Positions 13,501-28,300 of a stretch of DNA of 64,000 nucleotides are shown piece by piece. The notes beneath the pieces are model-generated. The model searched no databases and was not told where the DNA came from. It was given only the letters and a program-made list of their open reading frames with translations. Numbering within the stretch: the stretch's first letter is position 1; every line of letters begins with the position of its first letter. The DNA is from Apostichopus parvimensis. Lineage: Eukaryota; Echinodermata; Holothuroidea; Aspidochirotida; Stichopodidae. The position numbers and the translations under genes were made by a program. The DNA lies in NCBI GenBank assembly GCA_000934455.1, contig KN882704.1, positions 93,518 through 157,517 of the forward strand. Reading direction: 5' to 3'.

Positions 13501-16500
13501 AACAACGCTCTGTTCCTGGTCGACTGCGAGTCCATTCAGACCGACCTGGTCCCGCCTCTCGACGAGGCCTTCAAGGACCTACTGAACTTCACCGCATCGG
13601 AAGCGCTGAGGTTTGCCGGTGCGTTCACGAAGGAGATAAAGGGTGTTGTTGCCGTAAGTGATCGCAATTCTGATCTCACTAATTCTCATTCTCTTCTGTT
13701 AGTTAGGGATAAATAATGCATTGTATATTTTATTCATGAATTACAGCAAGAAATGGTAGAAAAATCTGACATTTGTTTAATAATTTTACAGGGAATGTTT
13801 ATGAAAGTTTATCTGTATCATCTACAATATTTTAGTAAGTATGTGCAGATCTGCAGGAAGGGCAGGAATGTCTTAAAGTGCATTTATTAAGTGGAAGTGA
13901 CCAATTATTTTTGGAACGATTAAAGAAAAACAGATTCTTAGCATCCTGGTGAAATCTGTATTCAATTCTGATGTTATGCCTTTGAGATAGCAACATTCGA
14001 AGTTGACATATTTTGTACCCAAAGTAAGCTTGAAGTAAAAAAAAGTTGTGATGTCATAGATGCATCCTGACAAAATTATTGTGATGTTTTTCCTTAAAAA
14101 TTAAAACATCCAATTTCTGCTGAAAAATATGGATGCATCTTAATATGAAATTACTCTACATTGGTAGGTATACTGTTATCTTCGCGACCCCTTACGTAAA
14201 GTTGGAGCTCCATCCAATGTGAGGTCAATACAGTAAAATGAAAAATAATGAAAAATGAAACATTTCACTGTCAGCGTGCAACTATGACATATCACACCTG
14301 TTGTACTTTGACTTTATTAACGTTACAAACTTGTGGAAACCTCAGAGAGCAATATCTTGAAAAAAACTAGGTCATTTTTTCAGGAAACTCTATCAGGAGT
14401 ATGTTTCTGTATTAAAAGCCGAAAATAAGTTTTCATCTGGACCTTCCCTTGTAATGAGGAAGTTATTAAACAGATAATGTTATAAAGGATTTCAGGAAGG
14501 AAGAATATTTTTCCTCTGACATTTTCTCATTTCCTGTGATTCTAATTTTGTGCCAGACTACCCCCGTTCATAATCGCAACCAATCGTTTGTTGTAAGTCT
14601 TTCCTCGTAGAGTTTCTCAAAGCTGTTACCGTGCAACAGGCACTATGTGTGAACTGTCACCTAGCAACAAAGAGCAGAGAGACACAGTTCAGATTGCAGT
14701 TTTAATATTAGTTTTTGCTGAAATATGACACAATAATTTATGACTTCAACTTTATCCAGGTTATACTTAATGAAATTACGTGATATTTTCTTTTGGTATA
14801 TTTTTTGGATGTCATTCCTGTGTCTCTCTGAGAGGAAGGATTATCTAGTCTTAGATTGTTTGGGTAGTCTGAAACATTCTGACGAGAACATTTATTAAAA
14901 TAAAGTAATTTTATTAAAATAGAAGATCCTGCTAGGATTGAAACGTCAGGCCCTCTTACTTTTTACACAAGAATATTTATTGAATAGAATTTCAAGTTAG
15001 AACTTAGCATCGAGTGGTTACTATGTAGCTGGGTATTCGTACAGACACAACAGCCTGTGCACAACAAGTGCAATAGAACTCCCCCTTGTTATGAGTATGA
15101 GTAAACCGACATATTAGTACTTAATATAGTACTTGCATCTATAGATTTCCAAAAATGTCTGGAGCACGAGTGCAATGTATAACAAGGACTAGTACTAGAA
15201 CAGGCAGCTATGGAAGAGCTCTAGTACAATGAAAAGACTTACTATGAATTATTCATATATTGAATGAATAATTCATATATGCAATGAATAATTCATATAT
15301 GTAGGAAAGCAGTCAGCCAATTATCCACACTCTTGCTATGAAATATCCATGTTAATTGTTCTTGTTTGTGAAGGATATATTTGTGTTCTTTCGTTCATTG
15401 AAATGCACTCTCTATAGGATATATCCTTACAATTAAGCCTAAGCTGTGATAATAAGGTGAAACAGTAAACTGTGGAACTATTAGAAAAAGAGAAAAAAAA
15501 AACACATTTAACAGAAATAACCATGAATGAATGCAATCACATGGTGTGACTTAACTTTCAAGATTGAAATTTTAACTTTGAACATTAACATTCAGTGGTT
15601 TTTCTCCTGTAATGATATACCATTTCAACATTAATGAGCACAAATGTGCTGCCCATGGTGTGCTATAAATGAATGTCCATATTATTGTATTTATAGAATT
15701 ACTCCCAACATAAATATCAAAAAATGAATGAATGTATACCCCTGGTTATGATAAACCTGTCACACATTAATAATAATGAAAGGGTACTAAATGACATCAT
15801 ATTTGCCCTTTTTCAGGACATGAAGGCCAAGAATCCAGATATGGCATCATTTGCTGACTATGCGCAACAATACCACACCTATAAAAACAAAATGGCCGAC
15901 CTGCAGAAGGAAGTAGAGTACATTAAATCTCTCTTTGAGGTGAGGTTTTCGTTGACGCAATCGTCATCATCGTCATTATTCTAGTCAATTACCAAAAAAA
16001 CAGAAAGGGATAATTATCGGAGCAGATAGTTTTCTACAGGAGTGAGAATAGTATGTACATTGAAACTTTCCCAAAAAATTTCACACAAAGTAAACACTTT
16101 GTGATGTCTGGTAGCTTATATGACTGACAGTTTTAATTCCTCATACTAGATTCTTGAGAAATTTCACTTTTTTACCAGTAATTCATAGAATGGCAATATT
16201 AAATTCAGCTAAATGCCATATTTGTATGATATGACATCATACTGCATTTTTGTATTGGAATTTTGCCTTTAGTATGAAATTTGAGGCTCAGGGTAAGAAG
16301 AGTGGGTAGTTGGGGGGTGTAGGTGGCATGACAAAAATGTCATAATTATGAAATCAAACCGCTGTAGTGTCCTGTAAACTGCTACAGTGTCCTTCAAACA
16401 GTTGCAATGTGTTTCAATCTGTTCCGAAAAGTTGCAAACTTGTACTTTCCTTCAAACTGCCATAATGTCCTTCAAACTGCTACAGTGTCCTTCAAACAGT

Positions 16501-19500
16501 TGCAATGTGTTTCAATCTGTTCCGGAATCTTGCAAACTTTAGACTGCCATAACGTCTTTCCAACTGTCATAATGTCCTTAAAACTGGCATAAGTAACTAT
16601 CAAATTTTCTGCCATACCTTCCATAGTCTACTGAGCTAACAGCAATGATATGAACCTAGAGGCTTGCGAAACGTTTTCTGGGATGCTGCAGGTATAAATG
16701 ACCATTTCTGCCGTGAACTTCTCAATGTATACTTTAAGCCTAGTAAGACCTCCATACGAATAAAATGGCAATATTGAGTTAAGAGGTTTGCTAACGTTTG
16801 TAAACATCTCTTGCAGGTTATTCGTCTCAGCTATCGATCTTTGACTCCCGAGGAGGAGGAGAATGAAGAACAAGTTTGGCAGAATTGGGAGGCATTCCTC
16901 CTGCAGTTACAAGATGCAGCAGAATTTGTCCACGTACAGATGCCTGTTATGACGGATGAACTCGACACAAAATTTCAGGTACATTCCTTGGAACTTTTAG
17001 TGGAAAAAGTGGAACTTGCTTGCTGCAACTGTTGAAGCATTCAACCATATTTAAAATTAAAACCAATATAAATATTTCCTAGAAGAAAAAGTGGAACCAT
17101 CTGTTTCATTTTGACTTTTTGAACAGAAAGAAAATATATATATATGTTAATAACTTATACTTTGTCAACAGCATACTTCACTAACATGGGGGAATGTTGT
17201 GAGAATTGATATAAAATTTTGAATTTATATTCCAGTAAATAAACAAATTATGTATCAGAGTGTTCTTTCATAAAATAGGCGGTAATCAATTTAACAAATC
17301 AGTTTTTCACCGATGGACCATTACCTCCTGGTCTTACTGATTGCACAGGAATGTAATTCATTCTAGCTTGTCCTGGAATTCCTAGAACTGTGTGTTTGTT
17401 GCTGTGATCTTTTTGATGATGTAATCTCTCAAGCTAACAACTCTGTTTGGTAATATCTCTGAGTTTATGCCTTGTAAAATATGTAAACTGTAAATGACTG
17501 GTTAATCAATGTATCGTTAATATCGTTAAAACTTTACAGCAACAAATGGCAGAAGCTAAGAAAATATTCAACCAAGCTACAAGTGGAGTGTACCTCGACC
17601 CATCCCAGAATTCAACCAAGCTCTTATCGTCTGTTTTAAAGGTGAGATATACGCAGCTATTAGCAACCCCTTGTTATGCACAATTTTATTCCCATATTAT
17701 AAGTCTCCACAATTTTACTCCAATAGTGTTAAAGGTTCAACACCCAATTTGTACACAATTTTTCTAAGTGGCTCCCCCCCCCCGCCCCACCCCCTTTCAT
17801 TCCAAAACAGACCTCAGTAGTTCTTCTTTTTTATCTCTTTTGATTTATTCCAATATTATTATGATTGATAAAATAATTGCTACCTACTATTTCTGTGTAG
17901 TACTATTTGTTGAGTTTGATAACCACATGTTCTTAACACCTGCTGCCCTTCACAATTCTGTCAGAAATCTACCCAAAACTAGAAAATCTTCATTCTTCAG
18001 GCCAGCAGTTAATTGGTGTCTCACGTATCAGAACATTTAAACTTTCAAGCACTTCACCGAAAGAGTAACAACAAGCTACATGACCATGTAACTATGGAGC
18101 TTTAATGCCTACCAATTTTTCAATCTGGTTGGCTTTAATTGTACAGACTTTTATTATTAGTGGCACAGCATGTTAAGTACCGACAGAGGTTTACTGTAAA
18201 ATCATTTTCTCATTAGCTCCACCAACTCCTTCCCCATCCCTTTCCCATCATATTAGTTTAGTCTTTTATCTTGTTTTATACAAAATTAGTCTTTTTTTTT
18301 TTTACTTCTCAAACAGCTCTTTGACCAATTCTACCTGGCCCAATCCGAGATCACCAAATGCAACATGTACCGTGAGAAGATGCACGGCAAGCCGTACGAC
18401 ATCGAAGAATTAAACAAGATGTTGTCTCTGATGAGAGTCAGGACGGAGCTGTGGAAATATCTGGAAGCATCTGCTGCAGCCATTGAAGACTGGAAGCTGA
18501 AGGTGTTTAACAAGGTACGAGATGATTCTAGCAATCCTCAAGCCTCATTCTGGTTTCCAGAAATTTCACCATGTTTTTCTTTAACACACTGTTTTTGCTG
18601 CAACCTTTTCCAATATGTAATAATAATAATAATAATAAATGACAAGTAGCTATTTTGTTCTTCTTGAAATATTCTTTTTAAAATAAAATATTAACATTGC
18701 ATGAAAGTAATATGAATAATGTATAAAACTTCATAATTTAAATCATTCTCCAACGCAGGCTCTCTAGTGGATAAGCAGTTTGCTAACAGTTTTATTTTAT
18801 TTATTTTAATTTAAATTTAAATGCTAATTTGTCACTGTGCACTGTTTTTATATATCCTGCTTTGTTTATTTGTTCTTGCCCTTTTGTTACTTTTTAGTAT
18901 ATTTGTATTTGTATGATACTGTTTTTATGCGAGCATTCAGTTACCCTTTGTGGGGTTTAATGAAGTTTATCATATCTTATGAATGTCTACTTGTTTCAAG
19001 CTTTGTTTTCGATCTGTTCGAATTTCAGTTTGATGTTCAGAGAGCCATCGATAAAATCACAGAGTGGCAGAGAGCGGCAGGACACCTGAAACAGTACCTC
19101 CCTCAGGCTGACCCCGTCCTCGCCTTCTGGTATAAAATGCTGGCAGATTTCAAGCAACACCTCCCTCTACTCCTTAAACTTTCTAGTGATGCACTGAAGG
19201 TAGGTATCTCACATCCTCACATATTCTGAGAGCAAAGAAATGTAGCACATGTCTTCAAGACCCCCCAAAAAATAAGAAAATATTGTGCTCTGTTAGTTCA
19301 AACCACCAATCACAATGCTTTCCCCCTAAATTGGGATATGGTTGTTCGAATGTGTCAATCCAAGTTTGACTGGCTTTGCCCTCCCTTACTCCAAGAAGTG
19401 AATTGGTTTTAATATTTTCCTGTTATAATCTTCTTGGTTGAATTATCCTTGAAATGAAATACATTCATAATTCTTGCTCTAATAATCCATAATGTTTATC

Positions 19501-22500
19501 ATACTCAGAATTTCATCAAAATGCAACTTTTTTTTAATAGACATTTCATTTTCCTCTGAGGATAAATAATTTAAATATCATAAAGAAAAAAATATATATA
19601 TATTTTCAGCTTGTTTGCCATGATGGCATCTTTCACTCCTCCATTGCCAGCTGCGTTATAAAAATATCTTCCAAGTACCTTTTTAAGGGAACAGAGGTAT
19701 TTCTCATGGCTGAAGAGCCTTTTGAAATACCCACACTTTACATTTCAGCTTTACTTTCTCAAGGAATAATTTGTCTTGATTTAAAATAGCCAAAATTACT
19801 ACTAAAAATATAAAGATGTGTAGTAGTATTTGCTCACACAGAAGTCTTGTATCTTGGCATTTTCAGATGAAGAAATGAAGAAACTTCAAGATGTGAACTC
19901 TAAAAGGTGTTCCCTGTTTCTTTCTTCAAAAACACGGCTTTTCTTGGGAATAGTATGATAAAGGGGATGGCATTAGAAAAGTTAATTAAATCTCTGTGAC
20001 CACCTGCCAGGCCTTGTCAGACGCTTTCGTAAATACCGCAAGTTAGTCGGTCACATATTACAAAATATGACCGTCCCTATGTATAAGGGAAAAAATTACT
20101 CGGTGAAATATTACTACGAATGAAATAACCAGGGGAATAAATATGACATCAATTTGCGACAAATCTTTCACTTTCAGCATCGTCATTGGAGAGCTATTTT
20201 CCTGGCTATCGGGGAAACATACGAACACAATAAACCGTACAGGGTGATGGATCTTCTCTCGTACGACATCACCGAGAAGAGCCTTCCAATTAACAAGATT
20301 TGTTCAGGTGCAATGTCTGAGTTTGCTCTGGAGAAATCATTGGTGAAGCTCCGACAAGTCTGGGAAGAGAAAAATTTCAAATTAGCTAAACACTTGATTA
20401 AAGGTCAGTATTCGCATGAAAAGGAAATTAAAAAAAGAGACTTGTCAAAAGACTACTTTTTGCGATTCTTTGTTTTGGAGGCGAAGTGTTGTTTTAGAAA
20501 ACAATAGTTTCTAGTGATATTTTTTTCTTAAAGTTTTTAAAAATATTTTTGTTTGGCTAGAGTCATTTGCAGTTATTTTGGTTATATTTGTAAGACAAAT
20601 CTGTTAGATGTTAAAGTTAGTGTTAGTATTTTGTATGAAAGTTTTAACTACTTTAAGTATGTGGTGTTGGGTATTATACTTCAATATTTTAAATTTTTAG
20701 ATTCAAAGAGATTGACAGAAGTCAGCTGTAGAGTTTAGTCATGATGATATGATGATGAAGACATTACCAAAACAAATTGAAGAAAAAATAATGATAAAAT
20801 GTTTTTCAAATTATTAACTATTGCTATTGATAGAACTGTTTAATAGTTGGTTTTATACAACACCTAATTGTATTCTGGTCATTTGATTGGTCAATTGCTC
20901 GTTGATTGCATGCAAAATCCGCTCTATTCCACTCTATGAAATAGAACCATGGGTTATACTTTTTTGGTAGCACTTTTTTCAATGGTAAGAGAGCAGAGAA
21001 ACCTGTCTGTTCAAAACAATCTGTTGCATGAGTGCATTTTACCCATCTTAATATAATATGTTGTATAAAACAAATAATGAATGGTTTCCATTCGTGCAAT
21101 AGTGCAAATATTTCATGAGTTGAAAGATGTAATTTGTTCCATTCAACTCGGCTGCGCCTCGTTGAATGGAACATTCCATCTTTCAACTCATGAAATATTT
21201 GCACTATTGCACTCATAACCATTCATTATTTGTATATTATTGTGTGCTGGTTTACATATTCTAATATGTTCTCTTCATGCTCTTGATATGAAAGGTGAAG
21301 TAAAAACGGAGGAGCATTTAGTTGTAAGGGGGTTGAGAGGGCCTTTTGTATAAAGGAAGTTGTTGGAAGGAATTGTTGGAAGGGAGCTGTTGAATGGGGT
21401 TGGATGGGGTTGAATAGGATTGTTGGGAATGGTTGTCTAAGTGGAGTTTAGGGGGAAAGGTGTTGGAAGAGGGTTGTTAGGGAGAGGTTGTTGGGAGAGA
21501 ATTGTAAGAAAGGGATTGTTGGAAGAGCATATTAAACTTGGGCATGTTGTAAGGAGTTTGTTGGTAATGGGATGTCTGTAAATGAGTTATTGTTAACTGT
21601 GTTGCGAGGGGCATTTTCAATGGAGATTTCTTGGATGGGGGGTATTGTTTAATGGGCACTGGTAACTGTTTGAATGTTCAGTTTGTGCGAATTGCTTTCA
21701 AGATATCGTAACAGTTCATCTGGCAAAACATTACAGTGATGATGTTAAAACAAAAATCCAAATTGAGTTTTTCAAATGTTTTTGTTATAAGTAATGTGAA
21801 CTTAAAAAGGTAAAATATTTAATTTGATAATTTTCCCATATAGGTGGACAACCTTTGACCTCTATGGAACAGCCTGATGTCTTCATTCTGATTTGTGTGG
21901 AGGAGCTCAAATATATATTGGAGGTGAGCAGATTATGCAATCTTTAAGATTATGTAAATTTTAAAGAATAAATTAAAAATATCATTTAACTACCCCTGTT
22001 TGTTGGTCTGTGAAATTTTGAATTAAATTTGGCTTTTGCCTCCGACATCCAACAAGAAGGTCAAAATTGATTGAATTATTGCACTGACATTTTCCAGAAT
22101 AGGTAAAGCTTAAAGGATGTGAAGACTCGCGCAAAAAGAAACGTCTAATGCCGGTAATCTGAACTAGTTTCGAATGAGGTGTAACAGAAGTGTTAGACAC
22201 CCACAATGGATACCAGAAAATACACACACAGCTTGCTACCGTCGGTAATTAGACACTAGTGTACAGTCAGTATATACAGCTGCGGCCAATACCCACAGCA
22301 CAGTGTATAAACGATACAGCGATGGACATCTCAGGTCCAGCTAAAGATAACAAGGTATCACGGTTCATTACTGTCTGCATTTTGTAGCAACACGAACAAA
22401 ACGTCACTTGCAAGCAACAGAAAGTTAACTTTTTCAGATGGCCGCACGCGGTTTGGGGCGAGTCTTCAATGCCTTTAAACATGACAAAACTACATCTTGA

Positions 22501-25248
22501 CTTTGGCATTTTGATATTCCTGTAATTGTGGTGACATTAAATCAAGTGTCTGAGCTTTATCAATAAAAACCAAATCCGCTGGTTGGCCCTGGATATGAAT
22601 GAGTATCCTTTTTAGCTAGCTCAGACCTTTTGCTTCACCTGTCTCCTCACAACGATCTCACTCTTATTTATTGTGTAACACTGCGCTCACCCTCAGATTT
22701 TATCTTCTTCATTTTCAGGATAGCCAAGTTTCTCTTCAAAACATGCTGGTTTCTCCCCATCTGGCTAACCTTCGACCTTCTGCTGAACTCTGGAGGTCAA
22801 CTCTATCGCAAGTCGATGAACTTGTGGAGTTAATCGAGGAATGCCAATCAAAGGTAATTTGTAGGTCAAACTTATCTGAAAATGTTAATGAAGTACTATA
22901 ATACAATTTTGTAGTCATCACGACTTAAATTTGATATGAGAAAAAAGAAGATGTAGAAAAGGTCAGAATAAGGTGGGGCAGGGTGGGGTAGGGCTTAGGG
23001 GGGTTAGAATAAATGGTCACTATCTTCTAGTAATGTACAATTATCTTTCATCCTTTTTCCTTATTAAGAGTTTTTCTTAAACATTTTTCTTTATCTGATT
23101 AATTATTTTTACATCTTAAAATACAAATTTCCAATTGTATTCCAACATTTTATACAGACACTTAGCTAGGCTATGCCCAAACCAATTGAAGACCTACATT
23201 AGTTAGCCAGTAGGCTACTATACTAAAGGAAGTTAGCCTAGCCTAATGTAAGTTTTAGTAAGTTTGTAGCACACTGTAGGTGGCAAGAAAAGCTATTCAG
23301 ATGCTTGATTTCAGAACACATGCCCATTACAGGAAAATTGCTTCCAAACCCAGGTGATTGTAGTAGAGTTGATTGATGGTTTATTGTGTTCCACGGGAAG
23401 ATGAGAGTGCGATAAGCTGTTTACAACGGGCAATAATTGCATCGTTCAGCCATGACTACTTTGCATGACCAGATTGTGACTGACTGATATGGACGGGTGC
23501 TATTGTTCGTACTGCAAGCCCACGCGGAATCCTGCGTAAAATAATTTTGACAAATCGCCCAAGTGGAGTGAATTCATTAGCGACAGGTAAAGTTAAAGTA
23601 ATAACAAGATATCGTTTCAGTTTTCCACACGTGTGCAATTTTGGATGATAAAGGTGCATGCAGATGTATCATAATCACATCATTTCCTTCTTTCAGTGGC
23701 TGTATCTGTACAAGATATTCAGTGATGTGGAACAGGCTGTGTATGATGCAGACTTGACTGTCAAGTATGATATTGTCAACAGAAAATTTCAGGTATGAAA
23801 TGTTAGAGACTTTAGGTCTAAACATTGTTTAGATCATTGTTTGATTTAGATCATTGTTTGAAACATTGTTTAGATGTAATCGTACTCCCCCTCCCCCCCC
23901 CCCCGGGGGGAGTACGATTACAATTTGACACTCCTCTTTAATAATGCCATGATGTTTATTGCATATTTATAAAAATGCAAATTTATATTGATTACTGCCT
24001 GTTACATAATCATATTAATTCCTATTTATATTAATCATTTGTTTGCTTGTTCACCCAATTATCCACATCCTCGCTCACAAATACCAATAGGTAGTGTGCT
24101 TGTTTGTGAAGAATAGATGCATTACTTCGTTCACTGGAATAGCATTTCCTTTCATATGTACCCTTCAACTTTCCTCCTTATTATGATATTAAACCGGCTT
24201 ATCAAACTACCTTATGATATATCACAGTTAGACTCAATTGCAAGGGTATAACCCTCACCCCCCCCCCCCAAAAGTGAAAAAAAACAAAATCATGCTGTTG
24301 TTGCCAGACGACAAAATTAACCAGGAATTACAACCATCATAATAAATCATAAACTCTGGAATTTGGATCGTCTGTCGATGCAAATGGTTTTCAGTACTCT
24401 TCACATAAGATCGTTGCAGTTTTACTCATGAAATAAGATTTATGCTTCTTCTTTGTAATAACTTGCTTGGTAAATTTTTGTTTGTTTATCTCAGGAGATC
24501 ATGAAAGCCATCGCGGCTGACCCAAAGGTGCTTTCAATTCTAAGCAAACGGAAAGGGCAGAAAGGATGGCGGGAACTTCAAGGAGAAAATCTGAAGCAGA
24601 TTCTACACTCCATGATCAAAGTAGAGGTATTTTCATCTCTTAATGTCATCTTGTTATTGCTCTGTGACTGATTCAATCCAAACAGACTTTCATTCAATCA
24701 GATATTTCATTGTCTAATTTAGCGATCCTAAACTATTGGAATAACTTGGAGGATCAGAAATCTCCAGGAATTTACCTTTTGAATTCTTGAAGCAATTTTG
24801 TGGCAAGTTTTTTTTTTTAGCATTTTTATGAAGTATTATTGGGGATGAACCAAATGACCTTTGACATCAATCCAGAAATTTTGTGACGGATTCGGAAAAC
24901 TACTACATAACTCCCTTTGTCATCTTTAGGAAGGATTATTAAAGGAGTTGGATCATCTCCTGACCGAGGCCAGGATGTCGTATCCGAGATTCTCCTTCCT
25001 GAATGACAATGACCTCACCAATCTCTTAGCTCACCCGTCCAACAGACAGCTGTGGATACCGTATATCAGGAAGCTGTTCCCAGGAATCGTAGGGGTCACA
25101 TTGGCATTGACCTCTGACCCGTTTGGAATTCATAAACATTTAGATCTACAGTTACATGGTAAGTATGAATAGTTCCTTTGATTGGAAGTTTCAATAATTT
25201 AATACTGTACAGAACAGGAGAGTAGTTGTGTGTGGGTATTGACGGTGG

Positions 25249-25306
<58 letters not shown>

Positions 25307-28300
25307 GGAGGGAGGGTGTGGACGGATGGAAGAAGATTTGGAAAGGGAGCAGAACAATAAACCGGGGTAGTACCTGGGATGGAGATTAGTGTTAGTAGCA
25401 ATTTTTAAGTTTCTTTATTTCTGGAGTATTTTTGTCACCCATCATTTACATATGGTCATAAATCACTACTATACACAGCAAACTCTTTGTTTTCAAATGA
25501 TTTATTCGCAAATCCCAAATCTATAAAATCTAGTCATCTTCAACAATACACAACAATATATACAACATATTCACAATATACACAACAATATACAACAATA
25601 CAATACAACAGTACATGATCTATGCTCCTCAGAGAAACCTGTTAGTCAAATGGTGCACCTGCACTGGAGTTTGCATCTGTGCATCCTCTTCAGTGGCTGC
25701 TTCTGTGTGGAATTCCTTCCCTTTCAATATGTGGTATGCTTCCTCTGCTAGAATCTGATCTTGCAATGTCCTCAAGTGTTTTGTTACCTTTTGGAAAAAA
25801 TTTAAATGTGTGGACATACACACATATTTCCAAGTGTGTGGACATGCACACATAGATACATAAAATGTGTGGACATGCACACATACATACATAAAATGTG
25901 TGGACATGCACATATAGACACATAAAATGTGTGGACATTCATAGATACATAAAATGTGTGGACATGCACACATAGATACATAAAATGTGTGGACATGCAC
26001 ACATACATATATAAATTGTGTGGACATGCACACATAGATATATAAATTGTGTGGACATGCACACATAGAAACATTAAATGTGTGGACATGCACACATTGA
26101 CACATACATGAATGGGCTTCACAAGATTGATCTGATTAACATTGCCTGTACAATTATGTTATTGGAGCTAATACTTTGACAGATTTTAGAAAACCTTTTC
26201 ATCATAATCCTTAATAACCATCAGCTTTTGCATCAAGCTCTCTCTCTTTTCAATAAAGATTTAGAGAATAAAATTTAAGAAGGCAAGCCGGGTTATTTTC
26301 ACTCCCAGTCCTGCTGCTGCAATGACCACTGCTTAACTTCATCTCATAGATATGAGCAAACACAAAACATTTCAACAATACAAAAGGCAACAGCCTTATG
26401 GTAGTACATGCCTTTCTTAAAAATTTCTAGCAGTTGCATACTCTTATGTAATCTGCTAGTTCCACCTTTCGGTTTGACCTATTTGGTTTGATCTTTCGTC
26501 CAGCTGACAAATTGGAAGCCGTGTCCATCGAAGGTGACTTGAACGAATGTCTGACACTGGTCAACCCTGTCACACCATCCCCTGCTTTTGCCAGCTGGTG
26601 GAAGCACTTCGAGAACTCCGTAAAGAGCACAGTCGGATCCATGCTTAATACCTGCCTGGAATCGAGACTGAGAGAAGACAGGCTGAGCAATCCGGAGAAC
26701 ATTCTAGAAGAATTGGCAGCGCTAGAGACCAGCACGGGTAACTCGACGGAAGAAAGGAACCTGCAGCAGGCAGTCAAACAGAGCTTCTCTCATTGGCTGT
26801 TGAGATTTCCCGCACAGTGCGTACTGGTGGCCGAGGGCGTGCTCTGGTTCCGACAGATGGGAAAGGTTTTAGCAGGTGGAGAAAAAGAACAGTTGGAAAG
26901 AGCCAAGTAAGTTGAATTGTTCTATTCAAGTATACAGTAGTAATTTTGTGTGCGTGTTTGTGCAAGGGTTTTTTTCAAGTTTCTTTTAAAACTTTCAAAG
27001 CAAGTATGCTTGGGCTCAATGGCATTCATCCCAGATGCACATTAAGCTGAAATATGGAAAAAAACAAACATTATTTTAAATGTCCCTTGTCATGTGTCAA
27101 GTAGATTTCTTAGAAATTGTACCATATACTTGAATATTCACTTTCACCAAACCTGTCAGCTTTAATGCATGGATCGTCAAATGTGTAACAGAGTATTTGG
27201 GGTTGAACAAGATATTTTGTGACATTTTCAGGATCATGTAAGATCCATCTTCATCATTGATGATCTACACCCATCTACCTCAACCTGGATTTGACGGACA
27301 CCTGGGAAATTTTTGAAACATTTGTTGGAGGTCTGTGATTGCAAAACGGTCTGCTTGGCATCCACTACAGAAATCGGGTCCACATAGGCTGAAGGGGGGA
27401 GTTAATATGTTAGTGACGTACATACACTGTCCAGTCCGTCAGAACAAGTCTGAAAGGGGCAAAGTAACCAACATCTTCCTCACTTGTGGGGGGAGGGGAG
27501 GCGGGGCCTGAGGTCGATGGTGATACCTCCTATGCCTGGGGTATCTACAATCATTCCTTCATCACTCCTAGGAGCCCGTGGCTGGTACAGAGGTTTAGCT
27601 TCATCAATCAAAAGTTTATATCTGTTTTATCACTAATACTTTTCTTGTTTGGTTTTTGTTGTTGCTAGGGATCAACTGCAGAATCGGCTGAAACAGTATA
27701 CCAGCGTTCTGCGGGATAACGTCCATCTCTATCTCAGTTCTCAGAGCCGGGCAAGGCTGCACATCCTCCTTAGTAACCTCATCATGCAAACACTCCATTA
27801 CAAAGATATCATACAAGGTAAATAAGAATAAAAAAAAAAAAAACTTTTCTTTACAATTTATCCCTTCTTTAGGCCTGCTTTATATAGAGAAAGTTTGAAA
27901 CGAATTAATAATTAAAAATGGCAGACTATTAATTTCATATCGATCTGGTCATTTAGATTTTAGTTACTCATTCATTTCTTTGGAATTTCAATGTAAAACA
28001 TTGAATAAAGAATGTCCTCAAGTAGATTTCTTAGGAATATTAATTGAGACATAATTAAGTTTTTTCAAGATTGATGTAATTAAGGCTTCCCATCATCACA
28101 GCACAACTTCCTCTGTCATACCTATTAATATGTAACAGGTGGAAGAGAGATACATTGGTATTTGTAAAACTGATTTCAAAATTCATAACTTAACCTTTCT
28201 TCTTTTCTGTTTTCTTATATCAAAACCAGGTTTACTCAAGTTGACTGATGTAAGTGATAAGTCCTTTGACTGGAAGAAAGTCCTCAAGTACTCACTGGAT

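Noticed and set aside
25629-26122. Reverse-strand His/Cys-rich ORFs resembling metal-binding repeats
   Set aside because: Product of the 31-bp array read in shifting frames.
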